Shown one piece after another: positions 33,718 through 43,776 of a stretch of 64,000 bases of DNA. The notes under the pieces are model-generated. The model worked only from the letters and a program-made list of their open reading frames with translations. It did no database searches and was not told the DNA's origin. This stretch comes from Cognataquiflexum rubidum. Lineage in GTDB: Bacteria > Bacteroidota > Bacteroidia > Cytophagales > Cyclobacteriaceae. The number at the start of each line of letters is the position of its first letter. Position 1 is the first letter of the stretch. The translations under genes were made by a program, and so were the position numbers. The stretch lies in assembly GCF_022538115.1 (NCBI RefSeq), contig NZ_JAKZAL010000012.1:1-64000 (forward strand), written 5' to 3'.

Positions 33718-35877
33718 TCAACTTGAAAGTATTTCCAAAACCTTCTCCGGCGTAAATGGCATATGCCGCAATCGCTTCCCAGTCAAGGCCGCAAAAGCAT
33801 TGGAAATAATTGCTCCCATAAAAGGCAGTCCGGCCTCTCCGATTCCTGTTGGTTTTTCGGTTGAAGGAATAATTTCCAAAATGATTTCTTCAGGAGCATC
33901 CTCCATTCTGAGGATAGGATAATCGTAGAAATTGGATTGTTCCACCTGCCCCTCTTTGAAAGTAATGCTTTCAAACAACACACTGCTCAATCCCATCACC
34001 AATGAACCTTCCATTTGGTATTTGGCATTTGCAGGATGCACAACTACTCCGCCGTCCAATGAACCCCAAATTTTGTGAACTTTGATTTTTCCGGTGGATC
34101 TGTCCAGGGAGATTTCGCAAACTCCGGCAGCCAATGAACCGCTTCTTTCTGCAAAAGCAATTCCCCTAGCCCGACCTTCCTGTACCGGAGAATCCCATTT
34201 TGCCATGTCAGCCACTTTGTCCAAAACCGCAAGCTCGCGGGGATGATTTTTCATCAGTTCCCTCCGCAGTTGGTATGGGTCTTTCTTCTGTTCCAAAGCT
34301 ATTTCATCCACAAAAGTCTCGATCGCAAACTTGTTCGGACCATGTCCCACCGCCCTCCAATGCTTGGTCCGGACCCCGTGGTCAATGTTCCTGACTTCGA
34401 TCAATTTGTTAGGAATGTCGTAAAAAGGTATGTCCGCACCCGAACCCAATAATCCGCCACCTGTCCCGATAACCACATGTTTCCATGAATTGATGTTTCC
34501 GTTTTGGTCGATGCCTGCCTCAAGCTTTTGCAATGAAATCGGTCTAAAAGCGCCGTATTGGAGGTCATCTTCCCGAGTCCATTGCAGTTTGACGGGTAAG
34601 TTTACAGCCTTGGAAATATCAACCGCCTCTATCACAAAATCTGTCATGGACCTTCGCCCAAATCCTCCCCCCAAATAGCAGGTGTGCAGGTTGACCGCTT
34701 TGAAATCCAACCCCAAATGGTTGGCAACATCATTTCTGGTACCATCGGATGCCTGCGTACCGACCCAAACTTCTGCCGAATCGGCTTTCACATGGGCGAC
34801 TGCATTAAGTGGTTCCATCTGGGCATGGTAGATATAATCGTTTTTGTAATCTGCCCGAATGGTCTTTTGTGCCTTCGGAAGTTCTCTGTTCAAATCACCC
34901 GATTGGGTTACAATGCTTCCTGTTTTGGATGATTTGGAAAGTGCCTCATACTCTTCATAAGCGTCTTGGCTGTTATGGGATTTGGCTTTTGGGTCGCCTT
35001 TCCAGGTGATTTCCATCATGGCTTTGGCTTTCAAGGCGGTTTCCATATTGCTGGCAACTACCCCAATGCCATGATTCAAACTGACCAAATCCAATACGCC
35101 TTTAATATTTTTGATCGCGGTTTCATTTTTGAGTTCAGGCTGAGTTCCGTTCACCGGCGATCGGACGATGGCTGCGTACACCATATTCGGTACATGGATA
35201 TCACCCGAGTAAATGGCAGAACCGTCCACTTTGAATGGAATATCATACCGCTGGTAGTCTTTGCCGATCAATTTGAAATCCTTCGGGTTTTTCAGTTCGG
35301 AATCCGGAATTTCAGGAACTGATTCAGGGATTTTGACGAACTCAACTATTTCTCCATAGGTGATTTTTTTGTTGCTTTTTGGATGAAATACCAAACCTGA
35401 GTCGGTTTTCAATTCCTTTCTGTCCACTCCCCATTTTTCTGCAACCGCAGAGAGCAGGACATATCTTGCCTGTGCCCCGGATTGTCGGAGGTTATTGTAG
35501 TGGCCACTTACCGAGCGGCTTCCCACCGTCAACATGCTCCCACCTCTTTCTCCACCCCAACCGATTCCGTAGATCTCAGGCTCCACCGGGGCGTCTTCTA
35601 TTTTCACTTTGGACCAATCCGCATCCATTTCCTCTGCGAAAATTGCTGCCAAAGCAGTCATCGTCCCTTGACCCATTTCTGAAGCAGGATTATAAATAGT
35701 AACTGTTCCATCCGAAGCCAAATGAACCCAAGCGGAAATCTGCTTGCTCTCACCTATTTCTCCCTTCTTAAAAACCAATGCCGGCAATCCGACAGCGGTC
35801 ACCAAAAAGGTAATGCCTCCTCCCACTTTTAGGAATTTTCTCCTACTCAATCCCTGTGATTCAATTTGCTTTTCCAT
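33718..35877 (-). CDS. Molybdenum hydroxylase large subunit (isoquinoline 1-oxidoreductase beta-like), Tat-exported
   Basis: Seven hundred and nineteen residues from the ATG at 35877; a longer frame upstream overlaps the small-subunit gene and lacks a signal. MEKQIESQGLSRRKFLKVGGG is a clear Tat signal. Molybdopterin-binding segments include GGGFGRRSMTDFV, RAVGHGPNKFAIETFVDEIA, and the catalytic Glu in PTGIGEAGLPFMGAI. Two Ald_Xan_dh_C2-type halves are present, as in IorB. It forms a periplasmic hydroxylase or aldehyde oxidase with the small 2Fe-2S subunit. The substrate is unknown. No third (cytochrome) subunit is next to it. Confidence 0.92.
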   Translation of the reverse strand: MEKQIESQGLSRRKFLKVGGGITFLVTAVGLPALVFKKGEIGESKQISAWVHLASDGTVTIYNPASEMGQGTMTALAAIFAEEMDADWSKVKIEDAPVEPEIYGIGWGGERGGSMLTVGSRSVSGHYNNLRQSGAQARYVLLSAVAEKWGVDRKELKTDSGLVFHPKSNKKITYGEIVEFVKIPESVPEIPDSELKNPKDFKLIGKDYQRYDIPFKVDGSAIYSGDIHVPNMVYAAIVRSPVNGTQPELKNETAIKNIKGVLDLVSLNHGIGVVASNMETALKAKAMMEITWKGDPKAKSHNSQDAYEEYEALSKSSKTGSIVTQSGDLNRELPKAQKTIRADYKNDYIYHAQMEPLNAVAHVKADSAEVWVGTQASDGTRNDVANHLGLDFKAVNLHTCYLGGGFGRRSMTDFVIEAVDISKAVNLPVKLQWTREDDLQYGAFRPISLQKLEAGIDQNGNINSWKHVVIGTGGGLLGSGADIPFYDIPNKLIEVRNIDHGVRTKHWRAVGHGPNKFAIETFVDEIALEQKKDPYQLRRELMKNHPRELAVLDKVADMAKWDSPVQEGRARGIAFAERSGSLAAGVCEISLDRSTGKIKVHKIWGSLDGGVVVHPANAKYQMEGSLVMGLSSVLFESITFKEGQVEQSNFYDYPILRMEDAPEEIILEIIPSTEKPTGIGEAGLPFMGAIISNAFAALTGKRLRHMPFTPEKVLEILSS

Positions 35878-35879
35878 GG

Positions 35880-36335
35880 TTAGACTTTTTGGGCGGTTTT
35901 TTCGATTGCTTTCAGAATTCTCAAGTAAGTACCACAGCGGCAAAGCACACCGTTCATGTGCTTGATGATTTCTTCCCTGTTTGGATTGGGGTTTTCTGCA
36001 AGTAAAGCTGCCGCCTGCATGATCTGTCCAGACTGGCAATACCCACATTGGGGAACCTGTTCTTCTATCCAAGCGACTTGCAGCGGATGGCTCTTGTCGT
36101 CCGAAAGCCCTTCGATGGTCGTGACTTTTTTACCCACAGCTTGGGAAAGCGGGGTGATGCAGGATTTGACAGGTTTGCCATCTATATGAACTATGCAGGA
36201 TCCGCAGAGGGAAACCCCACAACCGAACTTGGTTCCGGTCAGTTTCAACCTTTCCCTTAAAGTCCAAAGCAGGTTGGCATCCTCCTCTGCAGTGACTTGG
36301 ACAGGTTTTCCGTTGAGTATAAAAGCGTATTGCAT
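35880..36335 (-). CDS. 2Fe-2S small subunit of molybdenum hydroxylase (IorA-like)
   Basis: A 151-residue protein with two 2Fe-2S clusters: a plant-ferredoxin type set [17 protein letters not shown] plus VKSC (C-x4-C-x2-C-x11-C) and the helical type set CGYCQSG with CRCGTY. It passes electrons from the Mo centre. There is no signal peptide, so it would ride to the periplasm with the Tat-tagged large subunit (hitchhiking, as known for this family). The gap to the large-subunit gene is 2 bases. Confidence 0.94.
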   Translation of the reverse strand: MQYAFILNGKPVQVTAEEDANLLWTLRERLKLTGTKFGCGVSLCGSCIVHIDGKPVKSCITPLSQAVGKKVTTIEGLSDDKSHPLQVAWIEEQVPQCGYCQSGQIMQAAALLAENPNPNREEIIKHMNGVLCRCGTYLRILKAIEKTAQKV

Positions 36336-36627
36336 ATTTTAGGTTGGTTATTGGTTTTAGGTCCCTGAGCTTGTCGAAGGGTTGGTTATTTGGCTATTGG
36401 TTAATGGTGAGAGGTAAAAGGTAAGAGGTTATATGAAAATTCGTGTTATAAAATTTACTTTTGCCCCATTCCTCCTCTAAACCGATTGGAAATCATTAAG
36501 TTAAAAAAATAAATGAGAAAAATAAATGGAATTTGGAGGGATGGTGGGATTAAATGGAAATTCAAATTGATCTACCCTTTTTATGAATTGATTATTTTGC
36601 CATAAAATCATTTTCCCCCTAAGAGTT
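36336..36627. repeat. Spacer with inverted-repeat partner and GGTTATTGG words
   Basis: It contains the 40-bp repeat at 36351-36390 and a tract of words such as GGTTATT, GGTTAATGG and GGTAAGAGG. The rest is plain AT-rich sequence before the converging sigma-factor-linked gene's end. Confidence 0.6.
36351..36390 (+). repeat. 40-bp inverted repeat, left copy (CCCTGAGCTTGTCGAAGG core)
   Basis: The reverse complement occurs at 39942-39981 with one difference (CTTGTCG against CTTTTCG). The core CCCTGAGCTTGTCGAAGG is a well-known intergenic motif of many bacterial genomes. This copy is just upstream of the IorA-like gene. Confidence 0.9.
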
Positions 36628-37221
36628 CTATTCATTAACCTCAGCAAGCATCTTTTCAGTGGCTTTCAAGGCTTTGTTATAATACTTCAGAGTCCAATAA
36701 GAAAAGCCCAAAAAGAACATTACTCCTAATGGGAAATAAAGCATCCAGAAAAGTGGAGTCGGGTCCAAACTAATTCCCTTTATGGCCAATAGAACCGGAA
36801 CGCCAATGACCATAAGAAACAATCCCAATGATATATTCAGCTTCTGAAGCTTTTGGAATCTGATTTTTTGTTTGCCGAAAATCTGAATGGTTTCCAGATA
36901 AGTATGTGATGATAGATTGACTTTCTTCATCGCTCTGATTGATTGAAGGGAGATAATGGGAAGGACAAGCAGCAAGGCTATCGAAATCACCCCAAAAAGC
37001 TGAATCAACGGCTCTTCCAATTTTGGGACATTAACTGACAGATAAGCCGCACCCAAATAGCAGATGATGGTTCCGATATATTCCGGAAGGGCGATCTTCT
37101 TCAGATTGTTTTGGTATTGGTTTTTTGTCATTTTTTCTATGATTTGTTGGTTTAGAATTTCTTGTTTTTCTACTCTTTTGCTCATGTCATTCCATGCGAG
37201 CTTCATTTCTTCAAGTTCCAT
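36628..37221 (-). CDS. Membrane protein coupled to ECF sigma factor (putative anti-sigma)
   Basis: One hundred and ninety-seven residues from the ATG at 37221. A cytosolic N-terminal helical part (MELEEMKLAWNDMSKRVEKQEILNQQIIEKM) precedes about four membrane helices (TIICYLGAAYLSV; LFGVISIALLLVLPIIS; LGLFLMVIGVPVLLAI; FWMLYFPLGVMFFLGF). The start overlaps the sigma-factor gene by 11 bases, so the pair is co-translated. No zinc anti-sigma or FecR motif is present. An anti-sigma role is inferred from operon and topology only. Confidence 0.75.
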   Translation of the reverse strand: MELEEMKLAWNDMSKRVEKQEILNQQIIEKMTKNQYQNNLKKIALPEYIGTIICYLGAAYLSVNVPKLEEPLIQLFGVISIALLLVLPIISLQSIRAMKKVNLSSHTYLETIQIFGKQKIRFQKLQKLNISLGLFLMVIGVPVLLAIKGISLDPTPLFWMLYFPLGVMFFLGFSYWTLKYYNKALKATEKMLAEVNE

Positions 37222-37714
37222 AATCGGTGTGTTTTTTGATTTGAGATTTAAGTTTTTCTTTGATTCTAGAGATTTTTGTCCCCACATTACTTATTGAAAT
37301 TCCCATAATTTCCGATATCTCCTCGTGGGATTTGCCTTCTAGGAAAAGCAGGATGATACCTTTTTCAAGCAGATTCAATTGTTGGATCTGTTCGTAAAGA
37401 AGCTTGATTCTTTCATCCTCCGCCTTGTCGCTTTCGTCTGTCAGCCTGTCCATTTCCAATTCAAAGGGAATTGTGTCAGGCCTTTTTTTGGATTGCTTGA
37501 GATGAAAGATGGCCGTATTGAGCGCTACCCTGTACATCCAAGTACTCAGTTTTGATTTTTCATGAAAGCTGCCAAAGGATTTCCAAAGCTGGTAGACGAT
37601 CTCCTGATACAGGTCTTTTTGGTCTTGTTTGCCATCGGTATACAGCGTCGTGATTTTATAAATCAGACCTTCATTGGCTTTAATGACTTTGGTAAAATGC
37701 TCTTTTATATCCAT
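37211..37714 (-). CDS. ECF sigma factor
   Basis: A 167-residue ECF sigma-70 factor from the ATG at 37714 (a TTG one codon upstream is possible). Region 2 reads YQEIVYQLWKSFGSFHEKSKLSTWMYRVALNTAIFHLKQ. Region 4 reads LNLLEKGIILLFLEGKSHEEISEIMGISISNVGTKISRIKEKLK. It directs transcription of a small set of genes in response to an envelope cue. It overlaps the membrane gene downstream. The 240-base spacer to the divergent fucose gene should hold its autoregulated promoter. Confidence 0.92.
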   Translation of the reverse strand: MDIKEHFTKVIKANEGLIYKITTLYTDGKQDQKDLYQEIVYQLWKSFGSFHEKSKLSTWMYRVALNTAIFHLKQSKKRPDTIPFELEMDRLTDESDKAEDERIKLLYEQIQQLNLLEKGIILLFLEGKSHEEISEIMGISISNVGTKISRIKEKLKSQIKKHTDYGT

Positions 37715-37956
37715 CAAAAATCAATCTTCACTGCATTAGTATATCAAGTTTCAAAAAAATCACAGATGAGTAGAAATAATCTTTTTTAAATTGAAATTAA
37801 CAATCATAATTTTCCCAGCAGTCAACAAATGATCGGTAATGGTCATTTATAGCCTTCTTTGCTATTTTCCAATCTTTTATTTTTGGTTGTAGGAAAAACC
37901 CAAAACCTGCTAACTTTAAAACTTTGTAACCTTATCAACCTAATAACCTCAAATAC

Positions 37957-38820
37957 ATGAAACTTATTCGCTTCGGAGAAACAGGAAAAGAAAAACCAGG
38001 AATCGTCTCACCTGACGGAAAATGGCTGGATTGCAGCGGTTTTGGTGAAGACTGGTCAGAAGATTTTTTGGAAAATGATGGTCTAAAAAGACTGCAATCA
38101 TGGCTTGATTCAAACATACATAACATTCAGGAAATCAGTAATAAAACTAGACTTGGTTCACCCATCAAAAGACCATCAAAAATCCTCTGTGTGGGATTGA
38201 ATTATTCCCTGCATGCCAAAGAAAGTGGTATGCCTGTTCCGGAGGTACCCATACTTTTTATGAAAGCGACCTCGTCACTTTGCGGTCCTTTTGATCCGAT
38301 TTTGATTCCAAGGAATTCCACCAAAACAGATTGGGAAGTGGAGTTGGCAGTGGTAATCGGCAAGAAAGCAACCTATGTCAACAAAGAAGAGGCGATGGAT
38401 TATGTGGCCGGTTATGTACTTCACAACGACGTCAGCGAAAGGGATTTTCAATTGCATCACGGTGGTCAGTGGGTCAAAGGTAAAAGTGCAGACCACTTTG
38501 CTCCTCTTGGGCCTTATTTGGTTACCAAAGACGAGATCTCCGATCCACACAACCTGAGACTTTGGCTCAAAGTCAATGGCGAAATCATGCAGGACAGCAA
38601 TACCTCAGACTTGGTTTTCGATATTCCAACTTTGGTTTCTTACATCAGCCAATACATGACATTGTTACCCGGGGACGTGATTTCGACAGGAACACCCTCA
38701 GGCGTAGGTTTGGGATTGAAACCGCCACGCTACCTCAATCCGGGAGATGTTGTCGAATTGGGAATTGATGGATTGGGAACGGCGAGACAGATGGCAGTCT
38801 CAGTTGACAGTGTTCAGTAG
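37957..38820 (+). CDS. Fumarylacetoacetate hydrolase-family enzyme (likely 2,4-diketo-3-deoxy-L-fuconate hydrolase)
   Basis: A 287-residue FAH-family protein. The metal site is in DWEVELAVVIGKKA (Glu-x-Glu) and NDVSERDFQ, with KGKSADHFAPLGPYL and the late GTPSGVGLG loop. FAH enzymes of this size cleave C-C bonds of 3-oxo acids. Its position before an SDR and an L-fucose permease points to the last step of oxidative L-fucose degradation, giving pyruvate and L-lactate (inference from operon). The lactonase, dehydratase and second dehydrogenase of that route are not in the window. Confidence 0.88.
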   Translation: MKLIRFGETGKEKPGIVSPDGKWLDCSGFGEDWSEDFLENDGLKRLQSWLDSNIHNIQEISNKTRLGSPIKRPSKILCVGLNYSLHAKESGMPVPEVPILFMKATSSLCGPFDPILIPRNSTKTDWEVELAVVIGKKATYVNKEEAMDYVAGYVLHNDVSERDFQLHHGGQWVKGKSADHFAPLGPYLVTKDEISDPHNLRLWLKVNGEIMQDSNTSDLVFDIPTLVSYISQYMTLLPGDVISTGTPSGVGLGLKPPRYLNPGDVVELGIDGLGTARQMAVSVDSVQ

Positions 38821-38901
38821 GTAGAATTGGTTTATTCTGAGAACATACTTAATTCTTTGTTTTATTATTAGCCGACGGTCAAGAGTTTGGATTGAAATTC
38901 C

Positions 38902-38927
38902 GTCTTCTGTCTTCTGTCTTCTGTCTT
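38902..38927 (+). repeat. Heptad tandem repeat GTCTTCT
   Basis: Three units of GTCTTCT and a partial fourth, perfect, in the 135-base gap between the two fucose genes. One of several seven-base-period tracts in this window. Confidence 0.85.
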
Positions 38928-38952
38928 TTTTATCAAAAAGTATTCTATTTAA

Positions 38953-39735
<783 letters not shown>

Positions 39736-39738
39736 GTT

Positions 39739-39836
39739 GGAAGTGAGAAGTGGGAAGTATGAAGTACGAAGTACGAAGTATCAAGTACTAAGTATTAAGT
39801 GCCAAGTACCAAGGATAAAGTATGAAGTATCGAGTT
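39739..39836 (+). repeat. Heptad repeat tract NNAAGTR, 14 units
   Basis: Fourteen consecutive seven-base units with consensus NNAAGTR (GGAAGTG, AGAAGTG, GGAAGTA, TGAAGTA, CGAAGTA...) start directly after the SDR stop codon. The first two bases vary freely while AAGT is nearly fixed. The register is lost at about 39837. Confidence 0.9.
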
Positions 39837-39941
39837 ATAAAGTAACAATGATCAAGATTTCATATCAAGAAAAAGGCCTAAATTCCTATCCAAGCTATGT
39901 ATTGAAAATCAGTTAACCAATTAACCTTTAACCAATTAATC

Positions 39942-39981
39942 AATAACCAACCCTTCGAAAAGCTCAGGGACCTAAAACCAA
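39942..39981 (-). repeat. 40-bp inverted repeat, right copy
   Basis: Partner of 36351-36390 in opposite orientation, 39 of 40 bases alike. It lies 33 bases before the fucP start, surrounded by TTAACCA-type words with a seven-to-eight-base spacing. Confidence 0.9.
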
Positions 39982-40014
39982 ATAACCTCTAACCAATTAA
40001 CCATTAACCGCAAA

Positions 40015-41310
40015 ATGCCCAAAACCACCCTACTTCCAAAAGCCCTCCTCCTACCCTTTATCCTCATTACTTCTTTGTTTGCCCTTTGGGGTTTTGCCAA
40101 TGACATCACCAATCCCATGGTAGCTGCATTCAAGCGGGTTTTGGAGTTGAACAACGTTCAAGCGTCCTTGGTGCAGATGGCATTTTATGGAGGATACTTT
40201 ACCATGGCACTTCCTGCGGCCATATTTATCAAGAAATACAGCTACAAGACAGGTGTTTTGATCGGGATGGGTTTGTATGCTTTTGGGGCTTTGCTTTTCT
40301 ATCCGGCTGCTGCTTGGGAAAGTTACATCTTCTTTCTCCTTGCTCTTTATATCCTGACGTTTGGATTGGCTTTTTTGGAAACCACTGCCAATCCCTATGT
40401 TCTCTCAATGGGTTCGGAGGAAACAGCAACCCAAAGACTGAACCTTGCCCAAGCATTCAATCCGATGGGCGCTTTGGCCGGTCTTTTTGTGGCAAAAGAA
40501 TTTATCCTCAATGCACTCGAGTCCAACAATACAGAGGCTTCAGGAAACATCATTTATGACACTTTGGATGAATCAGCCAAAGCCATTATCCGCACAAATG
40601 ACCTGATGGTAATCAGAGATCCTTATGTGATGCTAGGATTGGTTGTGATTATCCTTGGATTGGTCATTGCCTTTGCCAAAATGCCTGAAAGCAAAACCAA
40701 CAACGGAAAATTAGACTTTTGGCCTTCTATGAAACGGCTAGCTCGGCAACCGCAATTTGTGGAAGGTGTTGTCGCACAGATGTTTTATGTCGGTGCACAG
40801 ATTATGGTTTGGACATATATCTACCAATATGCTGAGGCCATGGGTATTGACAATGCCTCTGCGGTGAATTATGCATATGCGGCTTTGATTCTATTTTTGG
40901 TTGGAAGATGGATCTGTACATTTTTGTTCAGGTTCTTCCCACCTGCCAAATTGCTGTTTTATTTCGCTGTTTTGGCGGGAGCTTTCACACTTGGTGCCAT
41001 GTTCATTGAGGGGATTTATGGGCTATACTCCTTGGTGGGAATTTCTTTTGCCATGTCGCTGATGTTTCCGACTATCTATGGCATTGCGTTGGAAGGATTG
41101 GGAGAAGATGGGAAATATGGCGCGGCATTTTTGGTGATGGCGATTGTGGGCGGGGCCATCATGCCCACTCTTCAGGGCGTGATCCTCGATTTTGGAGGTC
41201 CTGCCTATGATGACATCCTGATCATGGGGGTAACGGAAGTCAATTTCTCTTTTGTATTGCCTTTGATTTGTTTTATGGTGGTTGGGGTTTTTGGATTTAG
41301 GAGGAAGTAA
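40015..41310 (+). CDS. fucP: L-fucose:H+ symporter
   Basis: A 431-residue MFS permease of the FHS family with about twelve helices. FucP marks are FALWGFANDITNPMVAAFKRVLEL (the acidic/Asn pair of helix 1), QMAFYGGYFTMALPAAIF, and FLETTANPYVLSMGSEETATQRLNLAQAFNPMG. It imports L-fucose with a proton. It follows the SDR and FAH enzymes on the same strand, consistent with one catabolic cluster, though the heptad-filled 280-base gap suggests a separate promoter. Confidence 0.94.
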   Translation: MPKTTLLPKALLLPFILITSLFALWGFANDITNPMVAAFKRVLELNNVQASLVQMAFYGGYFTMALPAAIFIKKYSYKTGVLIGMGLYAFGALLFYPAAAWESYIFFLLALYILTFGLAFLETTANPYVLSMGSEETATQRLNLAQAFNPMGALAGLFVAKEFILNALESNNTEASGNIIYDTLDESAKAIIRTNDLMVIRDPYVMLGLVVIILGLVIAFAKMPESKTNNGKLDFWPSMKRLARQPQFVEGVVAQMFYVGAQIMVWTYIYQYAEAMGIDNASAVNYAYAALILFLVGRWICTFLFRFFPPAKLLFYFAVLAGAFTLGAMFIEGIYGLYSLVGISFAMSLMFPTIYGIALEGLGEDGKYGAAFLVMAIVGGAIMPTLQGVILDFGGPAYDDILIMGVTEVNFSFVLPLICFMVVGVFGFRRK

Positions 41311-41778
41311 AAGTAAAGTCTCACGCGAAGAGGCAAAGTAACTAAAAGGAAAAGCCCACAAAGACACGAAAGCACAAAGAAAAAAAATATTTCACGCAAA
41401 GGCGCAAAAACGCTAAGAAAGAAATAAAGGATTATCCCACTGAGCCAATAAAGCACAATGGAGTATTTCTGCAAATTTGGCACTGAAAGACCACGAAGTG
41501 GTCAAATATTAATAACCCCGGGTAAGGAATGTAACACAGGGAAAAAAGAGACTAACAATCTTTGGTTTTTGGCCGAAACAAAGTCGACTGAGAAAGATGC
41601 TTTTCTCCAAAAACAGGGAAGTATGAGAGGCGTAGCGAACTATTTCCTATACTTGCTTATTCGGACAAAATAACCCTCTACTACGGAATAAAAGAGAAAG
41701 CTGTGACTTGACTACAGGTGTCAAAGATTATGGTTTTCCTTTTTCTCATTTTTTTCAATATTTTGAGCAATTAATTTC
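41311..41778. repeat. Repeat-rich intergenic region
   Basis: From 41330 to 41425 there are CACAAAGAC / CACGAAAGC / CACGCAAAGGCGC words, a type often seen in Bacteroidota spacers. A perfect hairpin GACCAC-GAA-GTGGTC lies at 41489-41503, followed by AATAACCCCGGG, which looks like a REP-type element. No gene is recognisable. Confidence 0.6.
41489..41503. repeat. REP-like palindrome GACCAC-GAA-GTGGTC
   Basis: A perfect 6-bp stem with a 3-base loop followed by a conserved-looking AACCCCGGG segment. The layout is similar to the AGCCCTGAAAGGGCG units at 46.5-47.0 kb. Confidence 0.6.
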
Positions 41779-43089
41779 ATGCTCATGCAAGAAACCGCCA
41801 CAACTTGGTCCCTCTTTGGAAGAATATCCTTCCGTTTCGCTTTCATTTATTACCTGATCTATTTCAATCCACTCGGATTAACAAGTGGAATTCCGGGAAT
41901 GTATTATTTGACCGAAGCGATCAATTACCCATTCGATATTTTTATCCATTGGTTTAATGACAATTTCCTCCATATCAGAAAAGAATTGGTTCCAATGGGT
42001 GGAAGCGGTGATACTAGCTATGGTTGGGCGCAACTTTACTCATTCCTATTCATAGCATGTATCGGCGCTTTGATTTGGTCAATTCTGGATTCTAAAAAAA
42101 CAGCCTACCCCAAGCTCCACTATTGGCTATGTATATTGCTTCGTTACAGTCTTGCGGGAATTGCATTTACTTATGGGATTTTGAAAGTTTTTGCCATGCA
42201 GATGTATTTTCCAAATTTGAGTCAATTGGCAACACCATTAGGAGATTATCTGCCAATGCGTTTTTCGTGGATGTTTATTGGTTACAGTACGCCTTATCAG
42301 ATGTTTTCAGGCTTCGCTGAAGTAATGGTTGCATTGCTTTTGGTGTGGAGAAGGACAGCGCTTTTGGGGGCTTTGTTGGCTATTGGAGTATTTGCCAATG
42401 TAGCCATGCTAAACCTAGCCTATGACATTCCTGTCAAAATTTATTCCCTGAATCTTTTGGTAGCTTCCATGTTTTTGGCTTGGCAAGAAAGGTCAAGGCT
42501 GTTTGCTTTCTTCCTTCAAAATCAGACTGTCCAACCTTCGGAATTATATGAAAAATACTTTTCAAAGAAATGGCAACGAATCGGTAGGATCGTCCTGAAG
42601 GTAGTTTTTATCATGATGAGTTTTGGGTTTGGCACCTACAACTATTACCAATATTACCTCGAATTTCACAGCAACAATTCCAAAATCCTTGAACCTATTC
42701 AGCCCGGTATGTACCATGTTGAGTTGTTTGTAAAAAACGGCGATACCATTCCCGAAAGTCTCGCTGATTCACTGAGATGGCGGGATATTATCTTTGATTA
42801 CAATGGTTCAGGCAGTCTTTCTGCTCAGGATTCCAGTCTGAGGATGAGATATGGAAGGGCTTATTTCAGCTATTTGCCGGACAGTTTAGGAACTCAATTG
42901 GAATGGAGGTTGTCAAGTTGGGACAGTTTGCCAGTTGCAAGTTTTAAAATGGATTTACCTTCTGAGGGCAAAATGATTTTGACCGGTGCAAAGAAAGACG
43001 ATTCACTTTATGTGGTTTTACAAAAACTCAATCGCCATTTTCCATTGACCGAGAGGCAATTCCATTGGATCAGTGAAGCAAACAGATAA
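41779..43089 (+). CDS. DoxX-like multi-helix membrane protein with C-terminal soluble part
   Basis: A 436-residue protein. About eight membrane helices occupy residues 1-290, including FGRISFRFAFIYYLIYF, YSFLFIACIGALIWSIL, YSLAGIAFTYGILKVFAMQM and TALLGALLAIGVFANVAMLNLAY. The centre has the DoxX-like pattern with GFAEVMVALLL. The last 140 residues are soluble and strand-rich. Close homologues are common in Bacteroidota without known role. It is monocistronic. Confidence 0.75.
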   Translation: MLMQETATTWSLFGRISFRFAFIYYLIYFNPLGLTSGIPGMYYLTEAINYPFDIFIHWFNDNFLHIRKELVPMGGSGDTSYGWAQLYSFLFIACIGALIWSILDSKKTAYPKLHYWLCILLRYSLAGIAFTYGILKVFAMQMYFPNLSQLATPLGDYLPMRFSWMFIGYSTPYQMFSGFAEVMVALLLVWRRTALLGALLAIGVFANVAMLNLAYDIPVKIYSLNLLVASMFLAWQERSRLFAFFLQNQTVQPSELYEKYFSKKWQRIGRIVLKVVFIMMSFGFGTYNYYQYYLEFHSNNSKILEPIQPGMYHVELFVKNGDTIPESLADSLRWRDIIFDYNGSGSLSAQDSSLRMRYGRAYFSYLPDSLGTQLEWRLSSWDSLPVASFKMDLPSEGKMILTGAKKDDSLYVVLQKLNRHFPLTERQFHWISEANR

Positions 43090-43194
43090 TCACTCGGTAT
43101 ATATTTTTATTCTGCATAGGGGTAAACAGGTTTTCAGGTTTCTTTTTATATAAAGACCCAATATCTTAACTTGCACGAAAGCATTGGATTTTTC

Positions 43195-43776
43195 ATGCAG
43201 GCGACAGACCAACAGGTTTTTTCAAACATTCAATCCGGAGATACTGCCTCATTTGAGATGCTGTTCAAAACCCATTATAATCCCCTTTGCCGCTTTGCTT
43301 TGTCCTTTCTCAAGGATCCGGATGATGCTGAAGAAACAGTGCAGGCTGTTTTTATTGGCTTTTGGGAAAAGAAAAAAACCATTCAGGTAGACACTTCGCT
43401 GAAATCTTACTTATACAGAAGTGTCCGAAATGCCTGTCTCAATGAGATCAAAAGGCAGAAAGTCCGAAAGTTGCATGCTGATTCCCTTCAAGCTGAAGGT
43501 GAACCGCAAAGTCAGCCTTCTGACCATTTGGCAATCCGAAAAGAGTTGGAGACCAAAATCCAGGAGGCTTTGGAAACCCTACCCGAGCAATGCAGGTTGA
43601 TCTTCAAGATGAGCAGGTTTGAAGAACTCAAATACCATGAAATCGCCGCCCAATTGCAATTGTCAGTCAAAACAGTTGAAAACCAAATGGGCAAAGCATT
43701 GAAGCTTATGCGCGTCCAGTTGAAAGATTATATTCCATTGATCACCATCTTGATAGGAAGGCTGTTGGAACCATGA
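43195..43776 (+). CDS. ECF sigma factor, Bacteroidetes expansion family
   Basis: One hundred and ninety-three residues from the ATG at 43195 (a TTG eight codons earlier is open). Region 2 is SFEMLFKTHYNPLCRFALSF, DPDDAEETVQAVFIGFWEKK and SLKSYLYRSVRNACLNEIKR. Region 4 is LPEQCRLIFKMSRFEELKYHEIAAQLQLSVKTVENQMGKALKLMR. The gene overlaps the FecR gene by ATGA. Its partners below make an envelope-signalling operon. Confidence 0.94.
   Translation: MQATDQQVFSNIQSGDTASFEMLFKTHYNPLCRFALSFLKDPDDAEETVQAVFIGFWEKKKTIQVDTSLKSYLYRSVRNACLNEIKRQKVRKLHADSLQAEGEPQSQPSDHLAIRKELETKIQEALETLPEQCRLIFKMSRFEELKYHEIAAQLQLSVKTVENQMGKALKLMRVQLKDYIPLITILIGRLLEP

Noticed and set aside
39739-39836. Heptad array considered as a CRISPR array
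   Set aside because: Units are 7 bases with no spacers of 30-40 bases, and no cas genes are in the window.
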